From Shewanella indica (GTDB lineage Bacteria > Pseudomonadota > Gammaproteobacteria > Enterobacterales > Shewanellaceae): a stretch of 64,000 nt of DNA. The DNA lies in contig NZ_NIJK01000027.1 in NCBI RefSeq assembly GCF_002836975.1, forward strand, positions 62,001-126,000, read 5' to 3'. The translations under genes were made by a program, and so were the position numbers. The notes beneath the pieces are model-generated. The model had not been told where the DNA came from and made no database searches. It was given only the letters and a program-made list of their open reading frames with translations. Below, piece after piece: positions 17,159-26,932 of the stretch; position 1 is the first letter of the stretch; each line of letters opens with the position of its first letter.

Positions 17159-17726
17159 ATCCTCTACTCTGCTGGGCAATCAGCCCCTGCAGTATGCTTT
17201 TCACCTTGCTCTGCTGGTCATCTCCCAGCAGAGAACCATCTTCGGTAAAGGCTTCGTGAGCCTTGGCAAGCGCCAACTGCTCGGGCAATACCAGCGCCCC
17301 CAGGTTAAACATCAGCTCGCGGACCGGGGTCAAACCTCTGAGCCCCCCGAGTGCCCCCGGGCTTGCCGCCATCAAGGCCACCCATTTACCGGCAAATACA
17401 TTGCCCGCGGGCTGAGTTGCCGGACGGGACAGCCAGTCGATGGCATTTTTCAATGCCGCAGTCATGGAACCATTATACTCGGGGCACACCAGCACCAAAC
17501 AATCGCTCCGCAACAGCTTGCCCTTGAGTGCCACGGCAGCTTCGGGAGCGCCAAATTCGGCCTCTTCATCCTGATTGAGCAGAGGCATGGGAAAGGCGTT
17601 CAGTGTCAGCACTTCAGGCTCCAGCCCCAGTTCAGCGGCCACTGTTGCGGCATAAAGGGCTAGGCGGGTGTTGAACGAATCTTTCCTCAGGCTACCGGAA
17701 ATAAACTTTATCCGCAGTTGCTGCAT
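17157..17726 (-). CDS. NADPH-dependent FMN reductase family protein
   Basis: A 189-residue flavodoxin-fold oxidoreductase. The phosphate-binding loop SGSLRKDSFNTRLA is at about residues 10-23 and the flavin-contacting PEYNGSMTAALKNAIDWLSRP follows in the middle. It is of the ChrR/YieF/azoreductase-like group that reduces quinones, chromate or flavins with NAD(P)H. The ATG at 17726 follows AAGGAT; a frame start at 17750 lacks a ribosome site. Physiological substrate unknown. Monocistronic. Confidence 0.85.
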   Translation of the reverse strand: MQQLRIKFISGSLRKDSFNTRLALYAATVAAELGLEPEVLTLNAFPMPLLNQDEEAEFGAPEAAVALKGKLLRSDCLVLVCPEYNGSMTAALKNAIDWLSRPATQPAGNVFAGKWVALMAASPGALGGLRGLTPVRELMFNLGALVLPEQLALAKAHEAFTEDGSLLGDDQQSKVKSILQGLIAQQSRG

Positions 17727-17948
17727 GTTTTTATCCTTAATTACAGTCAATTAACCCACTTATTGCACAGGATTTTTCATCAGTCACCATTGCCTTGACC
17801 GCGCTTTGCCTCTAACCTGAACTCTGATCATTACTAAGCACCCCAAAAGGTGCAGAAAGTGTCGGGGGAAGCACGGGCCAAAGTTACTATCATGGCTGGA
17901 TAAGTATTCAAAACCCAATAACAATAATAAATTCCAAAGGAAAAGGTG

Positions 17949-19565
17949 ATGACAAGAGTGATACAGAATCAGGTATACGATAGCCAGACTCAGTTGGATT
18001 TTTCCCGCTATGACTCTCTTGCAGATATGATAGTCAGCAGTTGTGAGCGTTATGGCGACAAGAGCGCCTTTGCCTGCCTCGGCAAGGCCATCAGCTTCCG
18101 GGAACTGGAGAGGGATTCACGCGCCTTTGCCGCTTTCCTGCAGCACAATACCCAGTTGCAAGTCGGCGATCGCATCGCCATTCAACTGCCCAATATCAGC
18201 CAATTCGTTATTGCCGCCTATGGCGCTATTCGCGCAGGCCTGGTACTGGTAAATACCAACCCCTTGTATACCGAACGGGAATTGATCCATCAGTTCAAAG
18301 ATTCAGGCGCCAAGGCGCTGGTGGTACTGTCAGATCTCTTGCCGATTCTGGCCAAGGTCGTTGCCAGCACCCCGATAGAAACTGTGATATCCACCCATCC
18401 GCTGGATCTTATCGAGCCACAAATTCAACCCAAGACCGGCCTGAAAAACCTCGAATTTACCAAAGTTCTTGAACAGGGGCGTCAGCTGGAATTCACCGAA
18501 GTAAAGCTGACTCTGGACGATTTGGTGGCGCTGCAATACACGGGCGGTACCACAGGCCTTTCCAAGGGAGCTATGCTCAGCCACAAAAACCTGATTGCCA
18601 ACGCCCTGCAATGTGAATCACGTATCGGCGCCAACCTGGTTCAGGGAGAAGAGATCTTCATCGCCCCGCTGCCCATCTATCATATTTACGCCTTCTTGGT
18701 GAATCTGGTGCTCTACTTCGAGCGAGGCGCCCTGACAGTACTCATTCCCAACCCGAGGGACATAGCCTCGCTGATCAAGACCTTGGCCAAATATCCCTTT
18801 ACCGGATTTGCCGGGCTTAACACCCTTTTTGTTGGCCTGTGCCATCAGCAAGCCTTCCGTGAACTGGACTTCTCTCATCTGAAGATCACCATTTCCGGCG
18901 GTACAGCCCTGACCGAAGCCGCAGCCAAACTCTGGCAACAAACCACAGGCTGCACCATATCTGAAGGTTATGGTCTGAGTGAGACCTCACCGGTTATCTC
19001 CCTCAACGCGCCGGGGCTTGAACGTCTGGGCAGCATAGGCAAGCCGGTTATCGAAACTCAAGTGCAAATTCTCGATGGCAATGACCAGCCCCTGCCGCCA
19101 GGTCAAGCCGGTGAACTCGCGGTGCGCGGCCCTCAGGTGATGAGTGGTTACTGGCAAAAGCCCGATGAAACTGCCGCTGTGATGACAGAAGATGGCTTCT
19201 TCAAGACAGGGGATATCGCCATTGAGAGCGAAGATGGCTATCACAGCATAGTGGATCGCAAGAAAGATCTGATTATCGTCTCCGGCTTCAATGTTTACCC
19301 CAATGAAGTCGAAAACGTGCTGGCCCGCTGTGAGTTGGTACTTGAATGCGCGGTTATCGGAGTTGAAGATGAGCGCAGCGGTGAAGCCGTCAAGGCGGTA
19401 ATAGTGCTCAAGCCCGAGGTCGATGCCGCCAAGGCTCAAGCAGCCATTGAGGCCCACTGCCGGGCAGAACTCGCGGCCTACAAGGTGCCCAAAATGATAG
19501 AGTTTGTCGCCCAGTTGCCCAAGAGCACGGTCGGCAAAATACTCAGGCGTGCACTGCGCAAATAA
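17949..19565 (+). CDS. Acyl-CoA ligase, long-chain fatty acid type (FadD-like)
   Basis: A 538-residue AMP-forming synthetase that activates a carboxylic acid, probably a fatty acid, to its CoA ester. The ATP loop YTGGTTGLSKGAMLSHKN is near residue 197. The adenylation motifs EGYGLSETSPV and FKTGDIA, the hinge DRKKDLIIVSGFNVYPNEVE, and the catalytic Lys region PKSTVGKILRR at the end are all present. The overall pattern (IAIQLPNISQFVIAAYGAIRAGLVLVNTNPLY) is close to FadD, but this gene alone cannot distinguish FadD from medium-chain paralogs. The ATG at 17949 has AAAGGA upstream; a GTG at 17946 is possible. A strong terminator follows. Confidence 0.85.
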   Translation: MTRVIQNQVYDSQTQLDFSRYDSLADMIVSSCERYGDKSAFACLGKAISFRELERDSRAFAAFLQHNTQLQVGDRIAIQLPNISQFVIAAYGAIRAGLVLVNTNPLYTERELIHQFKDSGAKALVVLSDLLPILAKVVASTPIETVISTHPLDLIEPQIQPKTGLKNLEFTKVLEQGRQLEFTEVKLTLDDLVALQYTGGTTGLSKGAMLSHKNLIANALQCESRIGANLVQGEEIFIAPLPIYHIYAFLVNLVLYFERGALTVLIPNPRDIASLIKTLAKYPFTGFAGLNTLFVGLCHQQAFRELDFSHLKITISGGTALTEAAAKLWQQTTGCTISEGYGLSETSPVISLNAPGLERLGSIGKPVIETQVQILDGNDQPLPPGQAGELAVRGPQVMSGYWQKPDETAAVMTEDGFFKTGDIAIESEDGYHSIVDRKKDLIIVSGFNVYPNEVENVLARCELVLECAVIGVEDERSGEAVKAVIVLKPEVDAAKAQAAIEAHCRAELAAYKVPKMIEFVAQLPKSTVGKILRRALRK

Positions 19566-19572
19566 GTCAGAT

Positions 19573-19600
19573 AAAAATGCCGCTTAAAAGCGGCATTTTT
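19573..19600. terminator. Bidirectional intrinsic terminator
   Basis: A 13-bp perfect stem AAAAATGCCGCTT / AAGCGGCATTTTT closing on two bases, with T-runs on both strands. It lies between the acyl-CoA ligase gene and the convergent cytochrome b-type gene. Confidence 0.88.
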
Positions 19601-19628
19601 ATTACCAAAGTTTTTTACTTTCAGCGTG

Positions 19629-20153
19629 CTACTGACGGAAGAAGTCCAGCAAATGACTGAGGGCACAGATGGCGTGCACTATCAAAAATCCAATAAAGCC
19701 GTGAGCCAGATGTTTATGCCAACCACGCCAGAGCAGCGCATCACTAGAGCCTTGGGTCAAATACCAGAGCAGGCCGGTCAGGGCCACACCGAGCAGCAGT
19801 AACATCCCCAGCCCTTCTATCAGGCTGAACAGCCCCTTGCCACCGGCAACCGGTAACTTGCCTTTGAACAAGCCGCCGATATCGGCACCTATCTGGCGCC
19901 AATCGCCGATAAACAGGCTGAAATACTGACGCCAGCGGCCAGCAGTACAGTTACTCACAAGAAACGTCAGCGACAACGGCACACACAGTAACCCGAGATA
20001 AACATGGCTCAGATCCCAGAAGCCGGCACCGGCCCTGATGCTGCGGATCATCATCAAACTGCTGCTACCCAGCACCAGAAACAAACACAAGAGCATTAAC
20101 AACAAGTGTTGATGGGCACTATAGAAGCGCCAAAGACGTTGCAACAGAGCCAT
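19629..20153 (-). CDS. Cytochrome b561-like membrane protein
   Basis: A 174-residue inner-membrane protein with four predicted helices (about residues 15-35, 45-66, 105-130 and 145-170). Conserved histidines that could ligate b-type heme occur in SAHQH, DLSHVYLG and GWHKHLAHGFIGFLIVHAICALSHLL. The arrangement resembles the cytochrome b561 / hydrogenase b-subunit superfamily. It starts 12 bases after hemG ends and is probably co-transcribed with it. It could pass electrons between the quinone pool and HemG or another partner; this is inferred from position only. Confidence 0.65.
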   Translation of the reverse strand: MALLQRLWRFYSAHQHLLLMLLCLFLVLGSSSLMMIRSIRAGAGFWDLSHVYLGLLCVPLSLTFLVSNCTAGRWRQYFSLFIGDWRQIGADIGGLFKGKLPVAGGKGLFSLIEGLGMLLLLGVALTGLLWYLTQGSSDALLWRGWHKHLAHGFIGFLIVHAICALSHLLDFFRQ

Positions 20154-20165
20154 TTCTGCCTCGCT

Positions 20166-20708
20166 TTAACCCGCTCTGGAGATCAGAGCCTGCGCCGCCA
20201 ATTGCTCGGCAAATTCCTGCACCTTGTCCCAATTAGTGTATTCAATACAGGTATTGGGATCGGTCGGTCCCTTGGTGATCCACATGATGAAACGTATGAT
20301 ATTTCTGTCCATGGCTCCATAGCCCTGATAGTCAAGGTTGCCGCCAAATACGGCCAACTGCTTGGGCTTCCATTCAGTCTTGGCAAGAAACGCCTGCATG
20401 TAAGGGTTGGTTTCAGGAGTATTTTTTTCCGGCTTGCGCGCCACCAGACTCACAGAAAAGAAGCCATTGGCCTTGCTTTCCAGTTGCTGCTGATGTTGAC
20501 GGATATAGTCGAACACGGCGGGATTGTGTTTGCCGTGTCGAATACTGGCTCCAATGGCGACCCGATCAAAATCGGCCAGATCCGGCGCATCATCTATCGC
20601 CGCCATGGTCACTTGCTGCCCCAAAGCGCCAAGTTGCTTTGCCATAACGTCACAGATCTTGCGGGTCTGACCATGCACGCTGGAATACAGCAGAAGAGTC
20701 TTGCTCAC
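20166..20708 (-). CDS. hemG: Menaquinone-dependent protoporphyrinogen IX dehydrogenase HemG
   Basis: A 180-residue flavodoxin-like enzyme that oxidises protoporphyrinogen IX to protoporphyrin IX in heme synthesis, passing electrons to the quinone pool. The FMN loop YSSVHGQTRKIC is at residues 8-19. The long-chain insert characteristic of HemG (LVARKPEKNTPETNPYMQAFL) and FGGNLDYQGYGAMDRNIIRFIMWITKGPTD are present, which separates it from ordinary flavodoxins. It is the first gene of a pair with a b-type cytochrome. Confidence 0.92.
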   Translation of the reverse strand: MSKTLLLYSSVHGQTRKICDVMAKQLGALGQQVTMAAIDDAPDLADFDRVAIGASIRHGKHNPAVFDYIRQHQQQLESKANGFFSVSLVARKPEKNTPETNPYMQAFLAKTEWKPKQLAVFGGNLDYQGYGAMDRNIIRFIMWITKGPTDPNTCIEYTNWDKVQEFAEQLAAQALISRAG

Positions 20709-21017
20709 CTTAACCCCTAATAGTTCAATCTCTTAGTACTGATGTCATCTTAGGTGATCCATTAGCTCATTTACATGAAACAGATCACGGGCGAAGGGCG
20801 AAACGCTATCCAAGCCGTGGAAATACCGAGTAGTTCACAAAAAATAACCGCTGTGAGACCCTTTGAGTAACCGTCCCTCAAGGAGCCGTTATAGCAGTGG
20901 AACCTTGGCGCTACAGCAGCTTTACAGCCGAATAATATTTTTCAACAAAGTTTTCTGGTTATCTCCAGGTTCAGGCATTAGCATAAGCTGATACTCTGCA
21001 GCCATTTTCTAAACAAG
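20709..21017. other. Divergent intergenic region, hemG / MFS gene
   Basis: About 310 bases that should contain promoters for the leftward hemG unit and the rightward MFS gene. The section at 20935-20955 is AT-rich (AATAATATTTTTCAAC) and could supply a rightward promoter. No convincing operator or RNA element was found. Confidence 0.45.
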
Positions 21018-22220
21018 ATGCAGCAACCAAGCCGCAATCCCCAGGCCTTGCTACTATGGATGACCTTTGTCATGTCCTTGGTATTTGCCGTCTGGCAGGC
21101 CCTGTTGAACAACTTTGTTGTTGAAAGAGCACAATTTACCGGCGCCGAAATAGGCATGCTGCAAAGCCTCAGGGAAGTTCCCGGTTTTCTGGCCTTTAGC
21201 GCCATTTTTGTGCTGCTGTTGATTAAAGAACAGGCCTTCGCTCTGTTGTCGCTGGCGCTGCTGTGTATTGGAGTGGGCATTACCGGTTTCTTTCCCCAGG
21301 TATTGGGACTCTACCTGACGACCGTTTTAATGTCAGTTGGCTTTCACTACTTTGAAACCATCAATCAATCCCTGACCCTGCAATGGGTCGACAAGTCCCA
21401 GACAGCCGGTTTTATGGGAAAGGCCATGTCATGGCGCGCTGCGGCCGCCCTGGGGGGGTATGGCAGCATCTGGTTGGTGATGACAGTCTTCAAGCTGGAC
21501 TATGTCTGGATGTACAGCCTTATAGGGGCCTTGGGGCTTTTAATGGTGATCACCCTCTACTGCTATTTCCCCAGGTTCGATACCGGCGAAGTCCAGCACA
21601 AGAAAATCATCCTCAGAAAACGCTACTGGCTTTATTACTTGCTGACTTTTTTCTCGGGAGCCAGACGGCAAATATTTATGGTGTTCGCCGGCTTTATGAT
21701 GGTGGAGAAGTTCGGTTACAGCGTCAGTGAGATAACGGCTCTGTTCCTGATCAACTATGTAGTCAACCTGCTGTTTGCCCCGGCCATAGGCCGCTTTATC
21801 GGCCGCATAGGAGAAAGGCACGCCCTGACCCTGGAATATATCGGCCTGGTGCTGCTATTTATCAGTTATGCCCTGGTGGAGGACGGCCACATTGCAGCGG
21901 CACTCTATGTGATAGACCACCTGCTGTTTGCCATGGCGATTGCCATCAAGACCTATTTCCAAAAAATTGCCGAGCCCAAAGACATTGCCGCCACCATGTC
22001 GGTCAGCTTTACCATCAATCATATCGCGGCCGTGGTGATCCCGGTATTGCTCGGAGTGCTCTGGCTCAGTTCACCTGCAGCAGTATTCTATATCGGTGCC
22101 GGACTCGCCGCCTGTTCGCTGTTGCTGGCACGCCTGGTGCCCAAAGATCCTGCCCCTGGGCGCGAACTCAGTTGGCACAAGACTCTCGTTGCAGAAACCC
22201 AACAGCAGGAAGCCGGCTGA
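21018..22220 (+). CDS. MFS transporter
   Basis: A 400-residue inner-membrane protein with about twelve helices in two halves, joined by a basic loop (FDTGEVQHKKIILRKRYWLYYL, residues about 190-211). The major-facilitator pattern is seen in FVVERAQFTGAEIGMLQSLREVPG and FAPAIGRFIGRIGERHAL, the cytoplasmic loop between helices 8 and 9. The substrate is unknown. It stands alone before the TIGR03899 gene, 65 bases away, and may be co-transcribed with it. Confidence 0.82.
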   Translation: MQQPSRNPQALLLWMTFVMSLVFAVWQALLNNFVVERAQFTGAEIGMLQSLREVPGFLAFSAIFVLLLIKEQAFALLSLALLCIGVGITGFFPQVLGLYLTTVLMSVGFHYFETINQSLTLQWVDKSQTAGFMGKAMSWRAAAALGGYGSIWLVMTVFKLDYVWMYSLIGALGLLMVITLYCYFPRFDTGEVQHKKIILRKRYWLYYLLTFFSGARRQIFMVFAGFMMVEKFGYSVSEITALFLINYVVNLLFAPAIGRFIGRIGERHALTLEYIGLVLLFISYALVEDGHIAAALYVIDHLLFAMAIAIKTYFQKIAEPKDIAATMSVSFTINHIAAVVIPVLLGVLWLSSPAAVFYIGAGLAACSLLLARLVPKDPAPGRELSWHKTLVAETQQQEAG

Positions 22221-22285
22221 ACTACTGGACAACTAACTGAAAACTATGCATAAATAAGCACAGTTTTTGCTAGAAGATAATTAAG

Positions 22286-23116
22286 ATGGCAGAGGAAAAA
22301 CTCCCCAGAGAAATCGAAGAGCCAGGTCAGGCATCGGCCCGCAAGAAGGCACTGCGCCTCGGGCGCCTGCTGGGACTCGCCTCTGAACAGGACTACAAAC
22401 CCGCCAATGCCAGCGTCGCCGAGCGGGCCGCCTTTCGCATCGACAAACAGCAAGCCCAGTACCAACGTAACCTGGAAAACATCTATGCCATGGCACTGAG
22501 CTATACCCCATCCGACGTGACCGGGGTGGAGCTGGATCCCGACTGGGTACATCAATTCTTCCAAATGGCCGAGCAGATCCACAATCGCAAGATGCAGGAT
22601 CTGTGGGCTCGGATCCTCTCCAGTGAAATCATCAATCCAGGCAACTTCAGCCTGCGTACCCTGGCAACCCTGAAACAGCTGACCTTGAGAGAGGCACACA
22701 TACTGGAAAAAGCGCTGGGGATGGCGGTCAAGGTCAACAATGAAAGCCGACTCAAGCTTATCAGTGGTTACAGAGTCAGCGGCGGCATAGGCCAGTATTT
22801 TCGTAAACACAGCGCGGTCAACCTGGGGTTGTCGCAATTCGGCATGCCCTACTCAAGCATACTCACCCTGGTGGATGGCGGCATACTGCACAGAGGCGAG
22901 TTCGAGACCGGCATATTGGACAGCAAGAGCCCACTGCAACTGCAGATCCAGCAGCAACACCTGAAGCTGACCCCCAAATCAGGCCACCTGTTGTTCAGCT
23001 ACTACCGCTTTACCCCTGTGGGCGATGAACTGGCACTCTTGGTGCGCCCAAGGGAAGACGAAGCCTATATCAAGGCGCTGAAGGCCTTGTTTACCAAAGA
23101 CTTCAGCATTAGCTAG
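22286..23116 (+). CDS. TIGR03899 family protein
   Basis: A 276-residue cytosolic protein recognised as the gammaproteobacterial TIGR03899 family: an N-terminal helical region (LGRLLGLASEQDYKPANASVAERAAFRIDKQQ), then ALSYTPSDVTGVELDPDWVHQFFQMAEQI and MQDLWARILSSEIINPGNFSLRTLATLKQL, and a C-terminal domain with alternating strands. The central part resembles DUF2806-type sequences. There is no signal peptide or membrane segment and function is unknown. Convergent with the cysC operon. Confidence 0.72.
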   Translation: MAEEKLPREIEEPGQASARKKALRLGRLLGLASEQDYKPANASVAERAAFRIDKQQAQYQRNLENIYAMALSYTPSDVTGVELDPDWVHQFFQMAEQIHNRKMQDLWARILSSEIINPGNFSLRTLATLKQLTLREAHILEKALGMAVKVNNESRLKLISGYRVSGGIGQYFRKHSAVNLGLSQFGMPYSSILTLVDGGILHRGEFETGILDSKSPLQLQIQQQHLKLTPKSGHLLFSYYRFTPVGDELALLVRPREDEAYIKALKALFTKDFSIS

Positions 23117-23130
23117 GCATCAACTGAGCC

Positions 23131-23769
23131 TCAGGCGCTGGCCTGTAATCGCGTCGATGGGATCACTTCCAAGGCAGAGAGGTAATCCAGCAATGCCTGC
23201 ACCTGGGTATTGAGATCGCCCTTGCTGGTATCTATGGTCAACTCGGCGGCCAACGGCTCTTCGTAGGGCGCCGAAATCCCGGTAAAGTCTCGGATCTCCC
23301 CCTTACGCGCCTTCTGATACAAGCCCTTGGGATCGCGGGCCTCACACACAGCCAGCGGCGTGGAAACATGCACTTCGATAAAACGTCCCGCGGCAAACCG
23401 ACAGCGAATGGCATCACGCTCGGCCCGGGTCGGCGAGATAAAGGCCGACAGTACCAGCAAACCGGCATCCACCATCAGGTGCGCCACTTCGCCCACTCTT
23501 CGCAGGTTTTCATCCCTATCGGCGGCGCTGAAGCCGAGATCTTTGCAAAGACCATGACGCACATTGTCGCCATCGAGCAGATAGGTATGAAACCCCGCCT
23601 CGAACAGTGCCCGCTCCAGGGCGCCTGCCAGGGTCGACTTGCCGGCGCCGGACAGCCCGGTGAACCAGAGCAGCACAGGTTGTTGGCCCTTCTGGGCTGC
23701 CCTTGCCGCCTGATCGACAGCATGCTGGTGCCAAACGATATCGGCATTGGGCTGGGTAGAATTCTTCAT
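23131..23769 (-). CDS. cysC: Adenylylsulfate kinase CysC
   Basis: Phosphorylates APS to PAPS with ATP in assimilatory sulfate reduction. The 212-residue protein has Walker [10 protein letters not shown] at 38-46. The APS-binding region ([31 protein letters not shown]), the phosphate-carrying Ser segment [12 protein letters not shown] and the lid [23 protein letters not shown] follow. AAGGAG five bases before the ATG at 23769 decides the start over a GTG six bases upstream. Last gene of the operon cobA-cysD-cysN-SLC13-cysC, nine bases after the transporter. Confidence 0.95.
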   Translation of the reverse strand: MKNSTQPNADIVWHQHAVDQAARAAQKGQQPVLLWFTGLSGAGKSTLAGALERALFEAGFHTYLLDGDNVRHGLCKDLGFSAADRDENLRRVGEVAHLMVDAGLLVLSAFISPTRAERDAIRCRFAAGRFIEVHVSTPLAVCEARDPKGLYQKARKGEIRDFTGISAPYEEPLAAELTIDTSKGDLNTQVQALLDYLSALEVIPSTRLQASA

Positions 23770-23778
23770 CGTCACTCC

Positions 23779-25515
23779 TTAAAGACCCGCATCAAAGGGG
23801 AACAGCATGGGCACCAGAAACAGAACTATCGCCGAGTAAAGCAGCGACAGCGGCAGCCCCAAGCGCACAAAATCAATAAAGCGGTAGTTACCGGCGTTGA
23901 ACACCATCAGATTGGTTTGGTAGCCATAGGGCGAAATAAAGCTGGCGCTGGCACCAAAAACCACTGCCAGAATAAAAGGCCGACTGTCGACCCCGAAGCT
24001 GGTCGCAATCGCATAGGCCACGGGAAAAGCCAAGGCCGCCGCCGCGTTGTTGGTAATTAGTTCGGTCAACAGCAAGGTCAGCAAATAAACCCCGACAAAG
24101 GCACCAAAGACCCCAAAGCCGGAAAAAGCGCCGAGCAGAGTATCAGCCATCCCTTTGGCCAAGCCGGTATCCAACATCAGCTTAGCCAGACTCAGGGCAC
24201 TGCCGACAATCAACACCAGCTCCAGCGGGAACCGCCGTTTGAGCTCGCCCAAGGTCACAGCACCTATCGCCAGATAACTGAGCAGCAAGAGCACCAGCCC
24301 CTTGGCCAGCGGCAGCCAGCCCAGCAGACTGGCAGCTATGGTGAGCACAAAGCCCGCCAGCACCCACTGACTGCGGCGACTGTCCAGCCTGACACTCAGG
24401 TCCAGGCCGCTGACGGCGGCAAAGTCGGTACTGAGACGCGGATTACGGCCAAAGCCATCGCCCGGGGTCAACAGCAACACATCTCCGGCCTGCAGCACTA
24501 TGTCGCCCAAGCCGCCCTTGAGTGGATGATGGCCACGGCGAATCGCCATTACGGCGGCATCAAACTGCTCCCGAAATCGCGAAGCCTTGAGTGACGATCC
24601 CACCAAAGCCGAAGACGGCGCCAGCACGGCTTCCACCAGATTCTGGCCCCTGGCCTGCTGCTTGCCGAACCACTCCAAACCATCGAATTGATGCAGCAAC
24701 TCCACCGACTCCACCGCGCCGCTGAAGCGCAGCACATCCCCCGCGGCCAGCACGAGTTGCGGCGGCACAGGGCAGATGCGAATGCCGCTGCGCTCCAGCT
24801 CCGCCAGATAGAGCTTTTTCAGGGCCCTGAGTCTGTTGTCCTGCACACTGCGGCCCACCAGGGTTGAGCCGGGCAACACCTTGGCTTCCAACAGATAGGG
24901 CAGACTTTCATCACCATGTTGCTCATCGCCATCGGGCAACAGGTGTGACAGCAATACCAAAAGCGCAATACCGGCCACCACCACGGCCAGGCCAATCAAG
25001 GAAAACTCAAAAAAGCCCAGGGGTTTCAGCCCGGCGTTTTCAACAAAGGAGTTCACTATCAGGTTGGTCGAGGTGCCAATCAGGGTCAGGGTGCCGCCCA
25101 AAATCGCCGCGTAGGATAAGGGCAGCAATAACTTGGCCGGTGCGTGCTGCTGATTGCGACGCACCACGCCAATCAGCGAGGCCACCACTGCGGTATTGTT
25201 GGTAAAAGATGACAGCAGCGCGGTGGAAAACCCCAGCTTGGCCATGGTCAGCCCCAAGGAGCCTGAGCCTATGACCTGGCTTAACCTGCCAAGCAATGGC
25301 GTCTTCTCCAGTGCCGTGGTTGCCAGCACCAGAAGCACCAGAGTCACCAGACTGGCGTTGGTAAAACTGCCCAGCAGCGACTCCAGTTCCAGCATACCCA
25401 AGAGGTAACTGAGCAGCGCCGCTATGGTAAACAGCATGGCCGGTGATGCCAGACCACTGACGAGTCCGGCCACCAGCGCGAGCAGTATTAACCCCAGGAT
25501 CCAGGTTTCAGACAA
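23779..25515 (-). CDS. SLC13-family permease with RCK_C domains, probable sulfate transporter
   Basis: A 578-residue inner-membrane protein. N-terminal helices lie in residues 1-195, with the SLC13 signatures SSFTNNTAVVASLIGVV and GTSTNLIVNSFV. Two cytosolic RCK_C/TrkA_C-like modules (VLPGSTLVGRSVQDNRLRAL... and VLAPSSALVGSSLKASRFRE...) follow to about 390, then more helices with ITNNAAAALAFPVAYAIA. It starts with TTG at 25515, preceded by GGGAG six bases away and one base after the cysN stop. Its place between cysN and cysC indicates sodium- or proton-coupled sulfate uptake. The exact ion is not readable. Confidence 0.85.
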   Translation of the reverse strand: MSETWILGLILLALVAGLVSGLASPAMLFTIAALLSYLLGMLELESLLGSFTNASLVTLVLLVLATTALEKTPLLGRLSQVIGSGSLGLTMAKLGFSTALLSSFTNNTAVVASLIGVVRRNQQHAPAKLLLPLSYAAILGGTLTLIGTSTNLIVNSFVENAGLKPLGFFEFSLIGLAVVVAGIALLVLLSHLLPDGDEQHGDESLPYLLEAKVLPGSTLVGRSVQDNRLRALKKLYLAELERSGIRICPVPPQLVLAAGDVLRFSGAVESVELLHQFDGLEWFGKQQARGQNLVEAVLAPSSALVGSSLKASRFREQFDAAVMAIRRGHHPLKGGLGDIVLQAGDVLLLTPGDGFGRNPRLSTDFAAVSGLDLSVRLDSRRSQWVLAGFVLTIAASLLGWLPLAKGLVLLLLSYLAIGAVTLGELKRRFPLELVLIVGSALSLAKLMLDTGLAKGMADTLLGAFSGFGVFGAFVGVYLLTLLLTELITNNAAAALAFPVAYAIATSFGVDSRPFILAVVFGASASFISPYGYQTNLMVFNAGNYRFIDFVRLGLPLSLLYSAIVLFLVPMLFPFDAGL

Positions 25516-25516
25516 T

Positions 25517-26932
25517 TCAGTCTCCCTGAGCGCGGATATCCAGCGCCTGCCAATGGGGGAAATGCTTGCGGATCAAGGCATTGAGTTCCAATTCAAACTC
25601 ACTGAAATGGGTCGTTTTTTCAGTTTCCCCAAGCGCCTGCTGCACCATACCGGCACCGACTGTGACATTGCTGATACGATCGATAAAGATAAAACCGCCG
25701 GTATCGCGATTGTCACTATAGGCATCGAACACCAGGGCCTCACTCAGCTCAAGTTCAACCAGGGCTATGGTGTTGAGGCTCAGCTCGGCAACACTATCCT
25801 GTGCCAGGGTATTCACATCTATGCTGTGCAGTATGCGGCTGACACTGGCGGGCACCTTTTTGGTTCCCAGCTTGATGTTGTATTGCTTGCCGGGTGTCAG
25901 CGGCTGCTCGTGCATCCACACCACCTTGGCCAGCAGCCGGTTGGAAACGCCCACAGGGCTCGCCGCCGGTACTATCACATCGCCGCGGCTGATATCTATC
26001 TCATCATTCAGAGTCAGGGTCAGTGCCTGGCCGGCATAGCCCTGCTGCCGATCACCATCGAAGGTGACTATCGAGGCGATAGTCGACTCTTTCCCCGAAG
26101 GCAGCACCTTGACCCTCTGGCCAACTTGCAGACTGCCGGAGGCCAAAGTACCGGCAAAACCGCGGAAATCCAGGTTGGGACGGCTGACATACTGCACCGG
26201 GAAGCGGGCATCGAAGGCGTGGTTAAAGCCGGTCACAGGCGCACTCTCCAGCATGGCAAGCAGGGTTTCGCCCTGATACCAAGGGGTGCGCGCCGAGCGG
26301 TTCACCAGGTTGTCGCCATCGAGTGCCGACAGCGGTACAAAGCGGAGCTCTTCCAACTGTAACTGGCCGGCAAACGCCAGATAGTCGGCCTTGATCGCCT
26401 CGAAACGCTCCTCACTGAAATCCAGCAGATCCATCTTGTTGACGGCCACGATGAACTGCTTGATCCCCAAGAGAGAGCAGATAAAGCTGTGTCTGCGGGT
26501 CTGGGTCTGCACCCCGTAGCGACCGTCGATCAGGATAATCGCCAGATCGCAGTTGGAAGCGCCGGTCGCCATATTGCGGGTGTACTGCTCATGCCCGGGA
26601 GTGTCGGCAATGATGAATTTGCGCTTCTCGGTAGAGAAATAACGATAAGCCACATCTATGGTGATCCCCTGCTCGCGCTCGGCCTGCAGGCCATCCACCA
26701 GCAAGGCCAGATCCACGGCTTCGCCCGTGGTGCCATGGCTCTTGGAATCCTTGTGCAATGCCGCCAGTTGATCTTCATAGATCTGGGCGCTGTCGTGCAG
26801 CAAACGGCCTATCAGGGTTGACTTGCCGTCATCCACGGAACCACAGGTCAGAAACTTCAAAAGCGATTTATGCTGCTGATTTTCAAGATATTGCTCTATA
26901 CCCAGCTCATTGACTTGTTGTGCAACCGACAT
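25517..26932 (-). CDS. cysN: Sulfate adenylyltransferase subunit 1 CysN (GTPase)
   Basis: The GTPase subunit that drives APS synthesis by CysD. The 471-residue protein has EF-Tu-like motifs: G1 GSVDDGKST at 31-39, the switch region [15 protein letters not shown]3 [12 protein letters not shown] at 110-121 and G4 NKMD at 165-168. Two beta-barrel domains follow. It lacks a fused C-terminal APS kinase, in line with a separate cysC. Start and stop of neighbouring genes overlap as TAATG with cysD, indicating translational coupling. Confidence 0.96.
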   Translation of the reverse strand: MSVAQQVNELGIEQYLENQQHKSLLKFLTCGSVDDGKSTLIGRLLHDSAQIYEDQLAALHKDSKSHGTTGEAVDLALLVDGLQAEREQGITIDVAYRYFSTEKRKFIIADTPGHEQYTRNMATGASNCDLAIILIDGRYGVQTQTRRHSFICSLLGIKQFIVAVNKMDLLDFSEERFEAIKADYLAFAGQLQLEELRFVPLSALDGDNLVNRSARTPWYQGETLLAMLESAPVTGFNHAFDARFPVQYVSRPNLDFRGFAGTLASGSLQVGQRVKVLPSGKESTIASIVTFDGDRQQGYAGQALTLTLNDEIDISRGDVIVPAASPVGVSNRLLAKVVWMHEQPLTPGKQYNIKLGTKKVPASVSRILHSIDVNTLAQDSVAELSLNTIALVELELSEALVFDAYSDNRDTGGFIFIDRISNVTVGAGMVQQALGETEKTTHFSEFELELNALIRKHFPHWQALDIRAQGD